A stretch of 23,721 nt of DNA, from positions 238,095 through 261,815 of the forward strand of contig BJOX01000181.1 in NCBI GenBank assembly GCA_009731375.1, given 5' to 3'. Under the pieces are notes generated by a model. The model did not search any database and was not told the origin of the DNA. It worked only from the letters and a program-made list of their open reading frames with translations. This DNA comes from Paulinella micropora (lineage: Eukaryota > Cercozoa > Imbricatea > Euglyphida). Position numbers and translations under genes: made by a program. Of this stretch, positions 1 to 19,104 are shown piece after piece. Each line of letters begins with the position of its first letter. The first letter of the stretch is position 1.

Positions 1-150
1 TTGGAACTGCCCTTGCGGGGGTGTCATTAGAGCTTATCGTCAATTCTTCGTACTCCCCTCACGGGTGAGACGATGGAGGCGCATGTGCAGAAATGCATCA
101 GCCATTGACAGAGAAGCACTATTATCAATTAATTAATTTATTTTTTTCCC
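1..150. other. Unassigned non-repetitive sequence
   Basis: Complex sequence before the first echo. It may be intron of PRMT5 or contain an exon edge: a TAG at about 29-31 is followed by an open stretch and CACGG|GTGAGA is donor-like. No peptide here convincingly matches the PRMT5 segment expected before LLGSF, so it is left unassigned. Confidence 0.4.
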
Positions 151-1080
151 CAGGAGATGACGCATCTCACATACATACGTACATACATACGTACATACAT
201 GCATGCATACATACATACACCATACATACATATATACACGTACATGCATGCATACATACATACACACATACATACATACATACATACATACATGCATGCA
301 TGCATACATACATACACACATAGATAGTTGTTTGGGAGTTTCGGAGACATCGAGTTCTTTCCCGAGCTGATGATTGTCACATACATACATACATACATAC
401 ATACATACATACATACATACACACATACACACACAAACACACACAAACACACACAAACACACACAAACACACACACACACATACATAGTTGCTCCGGAGG
501 TTCGGAGTTCACGAGTTCTTTCCCGAGCTGATGCGCAGTCTCTTTCTGCACCCACACACATACTTGCTTTCTGCTTTCTGCACCCACACACATAGCTGCT
601 TGGGAGTTTTGGAGACAATGACTTTTTCCCCGAGCTTGGGAGTTGCATACATATACGTGCATATACACATACATAGTTGCTTGGAAGTTACATACATATA
701 CACACATACACATACACACATAGTTGCTTGGGAGCTTCGGAGACAATGCCTTTTCCCCGGAGCTGATGCACGTCACATATATACCATACTAGATAGATAA
801 GACACGTACATATTGAGCTGCTAGGGAATTGTGGGGGACAACGAGTTCTTTCCAGCCACATGCATGTATACATTTTTGCATACAGACACAGATACATCTA
901 GTTGCTTGGAAGCTTTGGAGACAGCGGCTTCCCCAGAGCTGACGCATATGCCACATACTAACATACAAACATGAATAAGCACAACACACACACACACACA
1001 CACAGACACACACATACATCTAACCAGTTGGGAGTTTCGGAGACAACGAGCTCTTTTCAGAGCTGATGCATGTCACATAC
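151..1080 (+). repeat. Array of decayed copies of the PRMT5 LLGSF exon (exon echoes)
   Basis: Degenerate copies of the 1258-1339 exon start, usually with the preceding TAG or CAG, lie at about 151-175 (3' part only), 328-380, 489-560 (reaches the CTCTTTCTGCACCCACA 3' portion, with a second fragment at 567-590), 596-645, 677-689 (short), 724-775, 814-860, 902-955 and 1025-1080. All are in the same orientation. CATA, CACA and related microsatellite separates them. The core shared by most copies is TTGGGAGTTTCGGAGACAA followed by GAGTTCTTTCCCGAGCTGATG. Several carry substitutions or small gaps that break the reading frame or change catalytic-loop residues, so they look like decaying exon duplicates rather than used exons. 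Confidence 0.82.
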
Positions 1081-1103
1081 ATACGTACATGCATACATGT
1101 ATA

Positions 1104-1138
<35 letters not shown>

Positions 1139-1162
1139 TACTTACTTACTTTACTTACTTAC

Positions 1163-1217
<55 letters not shown>

Positions 1218-1257
1218 GCTTACTTGCTTACTTACTTACTTACTTACTTACATCTAG
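1074..1257 (+). repeat. (CTTA)n microsatellite
   Basis: CTTA repeats with a few CTTTA and CTTG variants lie directly between the last echo (1025-1080) and the real exon at 1258, so they form the polypyrimidine-like approach to its acceptor. Confidence 0.95.
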
Positions 1258-8799
<7,542 letters not shown>

Positions 8800-8939
8800 A
8801 CCATCAATGATTTGCCAACCTTGAAGTTTTTTGGCTGAAAACGCACATCATCACACACACACCACTCTCTCTCCCTCTCTCATCTCTCACTTCCTCTCTC
8901 CCTTCCCCCCCCCCCCCTTTCTCTCTCTCTCTCTCTTTT

Positions 8940-9019
<80 letters not shown>

Positions 9020-9045
9020 TCTNNNNNNNNNNNNNNNNNNNNNNN

Positions 9046-9104
<59 letters not shown>

Positions 9105-9111
9105 TTCTCTC

Positions 9112-9178
<67 letters not shown>

Positions 9179-9674
9179 CCAAACTTTTGACTAAATTTTC
9201 GAAACTTTCATTTCTCTGAGTCGGCCGGCTCTGAGACTCATATTACTTGCTGTTAATACATTCAAGTGCTCCGGTCAGGTCATTCTAGTATGACATACTT
9301 TAGGCTATTAATGTAGGCTATTAAGTGAATGTCGCGCCCAGTAAGCCGAGGACAGCCACTGAGAATTCAAACAGTTTTTTTTTTCAAGTTTTAATTTAAT
9401 TAATGAGTGTTATAGTAATATTATTACCATACTTGCCACTAGTAGGAATAAGTGTGCCGAAGACGCGGTAAGTGAGAATACACCGTTGATAAATAAAAGC
9501 CTTCAGTTGTATGCAATACATATATCGCAGGTCACTGACCTGAGAAGCCTCCGCCGGCCATATTGTATATATATATATATACATATATATATATAATGAT
9601 GGCCCCCGTTTAAATTATTATAATGGCCCCGTTTAAATGGGCGCGGCCCCCGCTTAAATTATACCCGAAGCGGC

Positions 9675-9747
<73 letters not shown>

Positions 9748-9844
9748 NNNNNNNNNNACATATATATATAAATATATTGTACATATAATGATATGTATAT
9801 ATATGATATATATATATAATATTCAATGATATATATATATATAT
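8800..9844. other. PRMT5 3' flank: CT repeat, poly-T and AT-rich sequence
   Basis: No gene was recognised. It contains (CT)n with TTT interruptions at about 8866-9176 (gap 9023-9045), unique AT-rich sequence at 9177-9560, AT dinucleotides, three copies of GGCCCC(C)G(T/C)TTAAAT at 9601-9660, a run of 72 T at 9676-9747 ending in a 10-N gap, then more AT dinucleotide. The PRMT5 3' UTR and polyadenylation site should lie in the left part, but no distinctive signal can be singled out. Confidence 0.8.
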
Positions 9845-10258
9845 ATGATCATTTATGTGTGCCGGACCTGTCTATTCGTTTATTAAATACAAGCACAGAA
9901 AAAGGGGTAAAACAAGCACAGGAAAACAGAAAAACACACACAGGAAGCACAAAACATACCTTTGTTTTACAAAAACACGGCAAACTAAGCGGACTAAGGC
10001 TAGTTTAGACAAAATAACGACTAATTCATATTTTTCTTCTAAAAATATATATTAATATAAACTTCGTTTATATGAATAAGTCGTTATTTTGTCTAAACTA
10101 GCCTTAGTCTGCTTAGTTTGCAGTGTTTTTCTAAAACCAAGGTATGTTTTGTGCTTCCTGTGTGTTTTTCTGTTTTCCTGTGCTTGTTCAAGTTACCACT
10201 TTTTCTGTGCTTGTATTTAATATACGAATAGACAGGTCCGGCACACATAAATGATCAT
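9845..10258. mobile_element. Foldback (MITE-like) inverted-repeat element of about 414 bp
   Basis: Two arms of about 180 bp, roughly 9845-10030 and 10070-10258, are near-perfect reverse complements around an AT-rich centre. Both ends carry the palindrome ATGATCAT next to TTATGTGTGCCGGACC. The arms share landmarks such as the GACAGGTCCGG/CCGGACCTGTC block and the TAGTTTAGACAAAATAACGA block. Arm differences are few, suggesting recent insertion or gene conversion. No coding capacity. A clean target-site duplication is not visible because the left flank is an AT dinucleotide run. It could also be a simple inverted duplication. Confidence 0.75.
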
Positions 10259-10899
10259 GCGGAAAAGTTATCCAAGTCACGTTCCGCACTGAAAATCAAA
10301 AAGTTGTCCAAACGTGACCCCGCGGTCAGAATTTTGGCGGTGTGCTTTTTTACCTCACCTTTCTCGTCTGCGGTGTTGTCGATATTGGTACATTTTTTTT
10401 TGCTGATATGCTCAAATTGGAGGGATCTTAAAAGTTCAATGGGGGAGGGGGGCAACGAACGAAGTTCGTGGGGGAAGGGGGCGATAGCCACACAAGGGGT
10501 TGACCCTAACACAAACAAAACCAGACACATACTGTGTTGGTCGACTGCATAGAGTGTGGAAGAACAGAAATACGACACAAAAATGCAAAGAGGTGCCATC
10601 ACGATCTGCCACACATATGTGGTTTTTGATGACCTCTGATCTTTCACGTTCGTTGAGTAGTACCTTCCTTGTAGGAGTTGCTTTCAAAATCTGTCGACAG
10701 AGCACACAAAACTAGTGTGTGTAGTTTCCACTTGAAAGGAAAATTCGAATTGTGAGTTTGGATACAACCCCAAGTGATAAGTACACAACGAACTCTTATT
10801 AAAAGTCTCTATGGCTGCAAAAAGCCCTAACTCCTCAGCTGAGAGTAGGTGAAATACAAGTAAATAGCTGAGAGGTCACTTCGTTTATTTACGTAGGTT
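10259..10899. other. Unassigned intergenic sequence
   Basis: Complex, non-repetitive sequence with short open frames on both strands, none with a recognisable domain or codon bias. Small local palindromes such as AACGAACGAAGTTCG occur at about 10455-10470. No gene can be supported. Confidence 0.6.
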
Positions 10900-12180
10900 T
10901 CTACTTGTTTGCAGACTTGGGTGCAACTTACAATCGTAGGTGAGCGTAGATTGTGAGTTCAACTCCGTTGGTTTCGTATGTCACTTGAAGTTGAATAAGT
11001 TGTAACACATGGCCTGAGGAGGGCTTCAAGTACAAAGTATTTTTTCAAGTAAAAGGTCCTGAGCTTCACCGTTGAAGTTTGGGAAAGTTTTTCGGAGCGA
11101 AACAGTGGCTGTGCACGCAGTGCACTGCAATTATCATTTTTATGTTCTCTTAACTGTGTTCCCCAAAATTCACCGTAATTTGTGGTTTTCGGTATATCAT
11201 GGGAAAAAGGCAATGGAGAAGGGAAAAATGGCAATTGCTTAAAAAACTTTGATTAAATCGTTTGAAGTCATTCCTGGACGAAATCGAAAGCTAGTTAGTG
11301 AAGTCGAAACGTCGTGCACAGGAGAATCTAACGGGCCGCCCGTTCAAAAACAGTAAAATGTCAACGGTAGTGGTTTTGGCCGGTCGTTAAAGTGCTCAGT
11401 CTGATATAAATAGTTGTTGCAGTTTTCTTTTTCTGCTTCACTGAGCTAATACAACGAGACATCATTCTCATCTTTTGAGGATTGTGTTTGGCAGTTGTAT
11501 TACCGACCTTTTCTCAACTACTAGCTATCAGTGGCACTGGTGACATTATATTCTATACATTTGGAGCCTCCGTCCCGGGCCATCATTAGGCTGATTTCTT
11601 TCTGCTTTGCCACACTGGCACTGGCAACCTCACCGTGAGAACGAATTTTCACTGACCTGTCTCACACGGGGACGTCGGCTGAGACAAAAACAACTACTCC
11701 AACACATAATCCTCACAGCTCTTTTGTAAAACAAACAGTCTGTATCAGACTCGGACCACTTTAACGACCGGCCAAAACCACTACCGTTGACATTTTACTG
11801 TTTTTGACCGGCCCGTTAGATTCTCCTCTGCACGACGTTTCGACTTCACTAACTAGTTTTCGATTTCGTCCAGGAATGACTTAAAACAATTTAATCAAAG
11901 TTTTTACGACAATGACCATTTTCCCCCTCTCTATTGCCTTTTCCCCCGATTTCCCGAAAAACGCACGTTACGGTAAATTTGTGGACACGCAGTCAAGAGA
12001 AAGGAAAATCCATGCTTTTACATGACTGTGAAAGACTTTTTCCAAAAGCGAATCTCGGACACTTGAACCCACAACTTGGACTTGAAGCCCTCCTTCAAGT
12101 GCTACACCTGCATTTTCAAGTGTCACGCGATACCAACTCACAATCTACGTTCAACTGCGATCGTACTTTGCAAACAAAGT
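10900..12180. mobile_element. Older long inverted-repeat element of about 1.3 kb
   Basis: The left arm (about 10900-11406) is the reverse complement of the right arm (about 11743-12180), with many substitutions and indels. The best conserved part is the inner 140 bp, where GGCCGGTCGTTAAAGTG faces CACTTTAACGACCGGCC and CAACGGTAGTGG faces CCACTACCGTTG. Outer ends pair as TGTTTGCA and TGCAAACA. The spacer of about 336 bp (11407-11742) has no recognised protein. The structure fits a non-autonomous DNA transposon with long terminal inverted repeats or a foldback element, older than the one at 9845. Confidence 0.65.
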
Positions 12181-12699
12181 GAACTCATTTTTCTCAATCC
12201 ATGTTTAAGGTATAAAATTGCTAAGCACGCCAGTTAATACCTCTTGTCCTGAGCATTTCAAGGATGGCTTCAACATTACCATAAGCACTACGACTGACGG
12301 AGAATGTTGAGATCAAAGTCGGACGATTTTTCCACTTGGATGTCGTAGGTAATATTGGTCGTCCAAGCAAGCAAGACATTAAGTCATTCCTTTCCGTTCA
12401 CGCCGGAAATTCACGTATTTTGCCGTTGAGCCGGTTCGGCTTTAGCGCAAATTACGTGGAATGTGGCGCGACTGGAATGTCATTTTCCCGTTCCCGAGAT
12501 CACATTTTGTGTTCAAGAAAGGAGAAAATCTTTGAGATAAGTCAGATAGGGTGAAGGGGGAGGCGGCCAGGGGAGGGAAAGAAAGAGGGTCTTCCGTGAC
12601 AAAACGAAAGAAGCAAAATAAGGAATGAGGAAGGAAAACGAAACGAAAGAGTTAGAAGGTGCGTGAAAGAAGACTGCAGTAGGGAGTGGAGGAATACTG

Positions 12700-12744
<45 letters not shown>

Positions 12745-12752
12745 ATTGTTGC
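12181..12752. other. Intergenic sequence downstream of uL22m
   Basis: Unique sequence from 12181 to about 12540, then a purine-rich stretch and an (AGT)n tract at about 12701-12744 that abuts the uL22m stop codon. On the minus strand this is the 3' flank of that gene and probably holds its UTR. A plus-strand open frame at about 12285-12554 has no recognisable domain and is not called as a gene. Confidence 0.6.
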
Positions 12753-12855
12753 TTATTTGAAGCGCTGCGTGCTCTTGAACTTGAGCGGGTTCGCATACTC
12801 CTTGCCCAACGATTTCAACCTGCACACACAGGCCAAACATGCTCGAGTTCTCTCT

Positions 12856-12937
<82 letters not shown>

Positions 12938-12952
12938 CTGTCTGTCTGTCTG

Positions 12953-12998
<46 letters not shown>

Positions 12999-13373
12999 CT
13001 CCTCCTCCTCCTACCGCTCGGTGAGGTGTTGTATGGTGGACTGGTTGCGCCCTTGCTTGCCCAGCCGCTCTTCCTTCTACACACGTATACATTACATCAC
13101 AGGACGACACAACATAACATAACATAACATAACATACATAACATAACATTACATTACATTACATAACATACAGAACAGAACAGAACAGAACAGAACAGAA
13201 CGCAACGCAGCGAAACGCAACGTGACGTAAGGTAACGTAACATGACATAACATAACATAACATAACATAACATAACATAAAAGAACATAACATAACATAC
13301 TTTCTCTGAAAGGGCAACTAAATGCAAGAAGAGAGGGCACAATAGACAGACAAATAGACAGATATAGACAGAC

Positions 13374-13428
<55 letters not shown>

Positions 13429-13466
13429 CCGGCGCGGGAGGCACTTCATGCAGCACCACCCGCTGC

Positions 13467-13497
<31 letters not shown>

Positions 13498-13720
13498 ATA
13501 TATACACATAAACACAATTATATGTACATATTATGCAGATAAACTAGACTACATGCAGCACCACCCGCTGAGACACACGCACACACACACACACAATACT
13601 ATTATATATACATTTAGTGACAAACGTGACATCACACATTATATGTACATATAAAAAGATAAAGTAGACTAGACTGGACTAGATAGATAGATAGATAGAT
13701 AGATAGATATATAGATAGAA

Positions 13721-13759
<39 letters not shown>

Positions 13760-13768
13760 TAGATAGAC

Positions 13769-13811
<43 letters not shown>

Positions 13812-13833
13812 CAGATAAGATAAGATAAGATAG

Positions 13834-13880
<47 letters not shown>

Positions 13881-14084
13881 GGATAGATGGATAGATGGAT
13901 AGATAGATAGATGGCTGGATAGATAGATAGATAGATAGATAGATAGGTAGATAGGTAGATAGAAGATAGGTAGGTAGGTAAGGTAGGTAGGTAGGTAGGT
14001 AGGTGGTAGGTAGGTAGGTAGACAGGTAGACAGGTAGACAAGGTGGACAGGTAGACAGAAAAACAGACCGACAGACAGACAGAC

Positions 14085-14142
<58 letters not shown>

Positions 14143-14230
14143 GTAGATAGATAGATAGGTAGATAGCGAAGGACCAGGTTGGATCTGCGTTTTCGGATGA
14201 TGCCGATCTTACCTGTACATCATCATTCAC

Positions 14231-14308
<78 letters not shown>

Positions 14309-14482
14309 GTGTGTATGTATATGTATGTACATACGAATCTACGTATGTATACTTTTCGGATGATGGCGATTTCACCTGTCCAGCATCACACACATATATA
14401 TCTATCTGTGTATCTGTATGTATGTTTGTATGTATATATGGATGGATTATCCAGGGCTTGCCTGTACACTATCACTTTTATA

Positions 14483-14516
<34 letters not shown>

Positions 14517-14562
14517 CATACATACATATACATACACATATATATATGTATATATATACATA

Positions 14563-14596
<34 letters not shown>

Positions 14597-15911
14597 CATG
14601 TATGTATGTATGTATGTATGCATGCATGTATGTATCTATGTATCTATGTATCTATGTATCTATGTATCTATGTATGTATCTGTATGTATGTATGTATGTA
14701 TGTATGTATGTATGTATGTGTGTGTGTGTATGTATGTGTGTATGTATGTATGTATGTATGTCTGTATGTATGTCTGTATGTATGTCTGTATGTATGTATG
14801 TCTGTATGTATGTATGTATGTATGTATGTGTGTGTGTATGTATGTGTGTATGTATGTATGTATGTATGTATGTATATATGTATGTATGTATGTATGCATG
14901 TATGTATGTATGTATGTATGTACGTACGTACGTACAAATGTATGTTTTCGGATAATACCGATTTGCCTGTCCAGCATTATTGACATATATCTATCTATCT
15001 GTATGTGTGTATGTATGTGTGTATGTATGTACGTATGTATGTATGTATGCATGCATGCATGCATTAATGTATGTATGTATGTATGTATGTATGTATGTAT
15101 GTATGAATTTATGCATGCATGCATGTGTGTATGTATGTATGTATGTATGCATGTATGTATGTACGTATGTATGTATGTATGTATGTATGTATGTATGTAT
15201 GTATGTATATGTATGTATGCATGTATGTATGTATGTATGTATGTATGCATGCATGCATGCATGCATGTATGTATGTATGTATGTATGTATGTATGTATGT
15301 ATGTGTGTGTGTATGTATGTATGTATGTATGCATGTATGTAGTATGTATGTATGTATGTATTTATGTATGTATGTATTTATGTATGTATGTATGTATAAA
15401 AGTATGTAAGCATGCATCCACGTATTATGTATGCATGTGTGCATGTGCTGTGTGCTATGTGTGGTGTGATTTCTCTTCTCTTCGTCTCCTGTCTCGCGAC
15501 CGCGTGCTCGGATGTCCAGCATCTTGGTCATGTATCATGTATGTCTGTGCTGTGTGCTATGTGTGATGTGATCTCTCTTCTCTTCTCTTCTCCTCCCTCT
15601 CACCGCGTGCTCGGATGTCCAGCATCTTGGTCACGCCGGCCGGTGCCGCATAGCACTCCACTAACCACACAGCACACGCAGCATACCACGCAAGAAAAGG
15701 AAAGGCCAAGGCAGCAAAACTTTGCGGAATTTGCGATGATTTCGCAGATGCCTGGCCGCATGACTCGAATATCTCTCCACATCTCCTGGCCGCATGACTC
15801 GCCTCCTCTCTCCACATCTCAAGGCTTGTATGGGCTCGCCGGACGTCAAAAATGTGAACTTTGTCTCGCCTCGGAAAGTATGAGTCTGTGTGTGTGTGTG
15901 TGTGTGTGTGC

Positions 15912-15964
<53 letters not shown>

Positions 15965-15999
15965 GGGGGCGGAGGGGAGGGGAGGGAGGGAGAGAGAGG

Positions 16000-16033
<34 letters not shown>

Positions 16034-16090
16034 GAGAGAAAGCAAGAGAGAGAGCGAGAGAGAGAGAGAGAGGAGAGAGAGAGAGCGAGA

Positions 16091-16124
<34 letters not shown>

Positions 16125-16433
16125 NNNNNNNNNNNNNNNNNNNNNNNNNNNNNNNNNNNNNNNNNNNNNNNNNNNNNNNNNNNNNNNNNNNNNNNNNNNN
16201 NNNNNNNNNNNNNNNNNNNNNNNNNNNNNNNNNNNNNNNNNNNNNNNNNNNNNNNNNNNNNNNNNNNNNNNNNNNNNNNNNNNNNNNNNNNNNNNNNNNN
16301 NNNNNNNNNNNNNNNNNNNNNNNNNNNNNNNNNNNNNNNNNNNNNNNNNNNNNNNNNNNNNNNNNNNNNNNNNNNNNNNNNNNNNNNNNNNNNNNNNNNN
16401 NNNNNNNNNNNNNNNNNNNNNNNNNNNNNNNNN

Positions 16434-16521
<88 letters not shown>

Positions 16522-16522
16522 G

Positions 16523-16583
<61 letters not shown>

Positions 16584-16882
16584 ATATCTATCTATCTATC
16601 ACCTACCTATCTACCTAGCTATCTAATCTATCTAATCTGTCTATCTGACCCACGAGCAGTCGGTCGGGGTCCATTCCGAAGTTATTCACGCCTGAAAAGG
16701 CAGACAAGTTATAACATGAGTAAGAATGCGAGTAAGCAAGGAAAGCCATGAGGATGTGGTGTTGCCTGCGTTGGCTGCGTTGCGGATACAATTGGCTACG
16801 AACGCAGCCTTGGGCTTCTGGGCAAAACTACACAGCACAACACACGACGCGAGAGAAGACCGCCACACACACAACACATGAG

Positions 16883-16920
<38 letters not shown>

Positions 16921-17278
16921 TCTCGACCGTAGCTGCGTGATGGCCTCCTTAGCGTTGAGTTTGCGCGCCATGCGGCAGATCTCGTTCATCTTCTGCGGAC
17001 TGCTGCGGATGCCGCGGTGTTTGGCAGTCACCACCGTCCGCGACGCCTGAGACACCCAAGCCTCTTGCTCCTATGTATGTATGTATGTACGTATGCCTGT
17101 AATTTATGTCAATTTTTCGGGGAGTAGGGAGAGAGGTGGGGGGGGGGGGGGGGGGGGGGCCAACACCTCTTGAGCTGCTGTTGCTCTATTTTTCTCATTA
17201 GTTATTATCATTACTATTGCTATTTTTGATAACCAGCTTAGGTGTGAACTTCTTCTTCTCCAGTGCGCTGTTGCTGCT

Positions 17279-17310
<32 letters not shown>

Positions 17311-17376
17311 TGCCATCAGCGTCCGCCGCCGAAGAAAAACGCAACCGAAACGCACCTACATACATACATACATACA

Positions 17377-17408
<32 letters not shown>

Positions 17409-17890
17409 CATACATACATACATACATACATACATACATACATACATACATGCATGCATGCATGCTGCATACATACATACATACATACATACCTACCTAC
17501 CTACCTACCTACCTACCTACCTACCTGACTACCTACATACAAACATACATACATGCATGCATGCATGCATACATGCATGCATGCATACATACATACATAC
17601 ATACATACATACATGCATGCATGCATACATACAATATACATACATACATACATACATACATACATGCATGCATGCATGCATACATACATACATACATACA
17701 TAACATACATAACATACATACATACATACATAACATACATACATAACATACATACATACATACATACATACATACTTACTTACTTACTTACATTAACATA
17801 AATACATACATAAATACATACATACACACACACCACACACACACACACACACCCACCTGTGGTCGCTGCTGCAGGGCGTAGTGAGCCCAT
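12753..17890 (-). CDS. MRPL22: Mitochondrial large-subunit ribosomal protein uL22 (L22), complete, 10 exons
   Basis: uL22 lines the peptide exit tunnel of the large ribosomal subunit; this is a nuclear gene for the mitochondrial form. Exons in transcript order: 17890-17857, 17355-17234, 17070-16928, 16827-16766, 16691-16650, 15660-15604, 14212-14175, 13462-13430, 13076-13015, 12819-12753. They total 660 nt, or 219 residues plus TAA; human MRPL22 is about 206. All phases agree. The start [12 protein letters not shown] then AFRLRFSSA is Arg/Ser/Ala rich and acid-free, like a mitochondrial presequence. Family motifs: GIRSSPQKM with [15 protein letters not shown] (the SPRK...EAL.QL helix), [19 protein letters not shown] (the NAENN.GLD segment), then [19 protein letters not shown] with [12 protein letters not shown] (the beta-hairpin and GRGRFGI-like region) and RVVLHEVPP. 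The C-terminal 40-odd residues are lysine rich. The exon 2 donor (CTG|GTTATC) and exon 3 acceptor are the least certain. Confidence 0.9.
12857..13010 (+). repeat. (CT)n/(GT)n compound repeat in uL22m intron 9
   Basis: CT dinucleotides, a GT block (about 12909-12937), CTGT units, CT again and TCC triplets fill most of the 195-bp intron between the exons at 13015 and 12819. On the transcript strand it is purine rich and then (CA)n. Confidence 0.92.
13109..13429 (+). repeat. (AACAT)n, (AACAG)n and (GATA)n repeats in uL22m intron 8
   Basis: Pentanucleotide AACAT and AACAG units with AACGC variants (13109-13300) and then GATA/GACA units (13345-13428) run up to the donor after the RVVLHEVPP exon. 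Confidence 0.92.
13551..13571 (-). repeat. Echo of uL22m exon 8 start
   Basis: On the minus strand the real exon begins CAG|CGGGTGGTGCTGCATGAAG at 13462. About 100 bp upstream in the transcript, TCAG|CGGGTGGTGCTGCAT recurs and then diverges into GTAGTCTAG, an in-frame stop. The (CA)n motif flanking it is the same as beside the real exon. It is an acceptor-side exon duplicate. Confidence 0.85.
13680..14167 (+). repeat. (GATA)n and variant units in uL22m intron 7
   Basis: GATA with contiguous runs of GACA, GATAA, GATG and GGTA variants. On the transcript strand this is (TATC)n/(TACC)n immediately after the exon ending at 14175. Confidence 0.95.
14353..14985 (-). repeat. Three echoes of uL22m exon 7 start
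   Basis: The real exon (minus, from 14212) begins ACAG|GTAAGATCGGCATCATCC. Related segments occur upstream in the transcript at plus-strand 14353-14385, 14441-14478 and 14945-14982, each with ACAG followed by a copy of the exon start: GTGAAATCGCCATCATCC, GCAAGCCCTGGATAATCC and GCAAATCGGTATTATCC. Two of them would still read as IIRK. The spacers are TATG/CATA and CTAT repeats. Confidence 0.85.
14481..15405 (+). repeat. (TATG)n microsatellite with variants, uL22m intron 6
   Basis: Over 900 bp of TATG with runs of CATG, TGTG, TCTG and CTATG variants, interrupted only by the exon echo near 14945. It fills most of the 1391-bp intron between exons 6 and 7. Confidence 0.95.
15438..15640 (-). repeat. 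Direct duplication containing uL22m exon 6 3' end and donor
   Basis: Two units of about 90-100 bp (about 15438-15535 and 15545-15640) share TGTGCTGTGTGCTATGTGTG, a CTCTTCTCTTC stretch, and CGCGTGCTCGGATGTCCAGC with ATCTTGGTCA. The right unit holds the genuine exon 6 (15604-15660). The left unit is a donor-side echo downstream in the transcript: it keeps ACCAAGATGCTGGACATCCG and CACGCG but its donor reads GGTCGCG instead of GGTGAGA. Confidence 0.88.
15886..16635 (+). repeat. (TG)n, (GA)n, poly-G, gap and (CTAT)n in uL22m intron 5
   Basis: Dinucleotide TG then GA, then about 32 G (16093-16124) at the edge of the N gap 16125-16433, then CTAT repeats to about 16630. The repeat class changes across the gap, so what the gap holds is unknown. 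The uL22m reading is complete without it. Confidence 0.93.
16764..16765 (-). other. Non-canonical GC splice donor (uL22m)
   Basis: On the minus strand AACGCAG|GCAACA. Using it with the CTTTTCAG acceptor before 16691 gives a 74-bp intron and the family segment [19 protein letters not shown]. No GT in the area does this. It is the second GC donor in the window. Confidence 0.72.
17073..17233 (+). other. uL22m intron 2 with poly-G run
   Basis: A 163-bp intron containing a short TATG tract beside the exon 3 acceptor and about 22 consecutive G (about 17138-17159). The exact donor could be a GT slightly further into the intron; the choice changes a few residues of the linker before the uL22 domain. 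Confidence 0.5.
17356..17852 (+). repeat. (CATA)n microsatellite in uL22m intron 1
   Basis: CATA with CATG, CTAC, CTTA, AACATA and CACA blocks fill the 501-bp intron between the presequence exon and exon 2. Confidence 0.95.
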
Positions 17891-18659
<769 letters not shown>

Positions 18660-19104
18660 ATGTTTAATCTATGGGCGTGGCTTAGCTTGAAAAGCCATTG
18701 CCTCCTATACTACCCCCGACAAGAACTTTCAGCACCGGCCAAGCTGCACACCAACCACTGTCGCTGTGGTTGGTGTCTGTGCCCAGTTCAAGCCGAAAGG
18801 TAGCCGAGCCCTTTTGAACTATACGGGACAACACTAGAACACTCCCCAGGAGCGTGTGCCCTAAGGAGATGATGCCACAAACAAGCCGAGGTTTCAGGAG
18901 TTCACGCTCGTTGTGAGTTACCTTCTACAACCCCGACTTCATCAACCCTTTGCATCAAGCCCCGACTTCATCAGCCATGGTCAGGAGTTGGTTGCCTGTT
19001 TAGCCCTTGCGCTGCGCGCGATTAACGGCGGACACAAAATCGTCATTATAAGGGGTTTGGTTTTAGGCCGGAGCACTGCGCAGCTGGCCCTCTGCACCCC
19101 CCCG

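Noticed and set aside
10255-10705. Open frames on both strands between the two inverted-repeat elements
   Set aside because: They overlap each other on opposite strands, are short, and show no recognisable motif or codon bias.
12285-12554. Plus-strand open frame of about 90 codons next to the uL22m 3' end
   Set aside because: It has ordinary composition but no recognised domain, no clear start context and no splice partners. It lies in the 3' flank of a gene on the other strand. It could be decayed transposon sequence.
15412-15880. Plus-strand open frame across uL22m exon 6
   Set aside because: The minus-strand reading here matches uL22 and has correct splice sites. The plus-strand reading is a shadow.
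18674-18800. tRNA-like A box (TGGCTTAGCTTGA) and B-box-like GTTCAAGCC, suggesting a tRNA gene or tRNA-derived SINE
   Set aside because: The spacing of more than 100 bp is too long for a tRNA without an odd intron, and no cloverleaf could be drawn.
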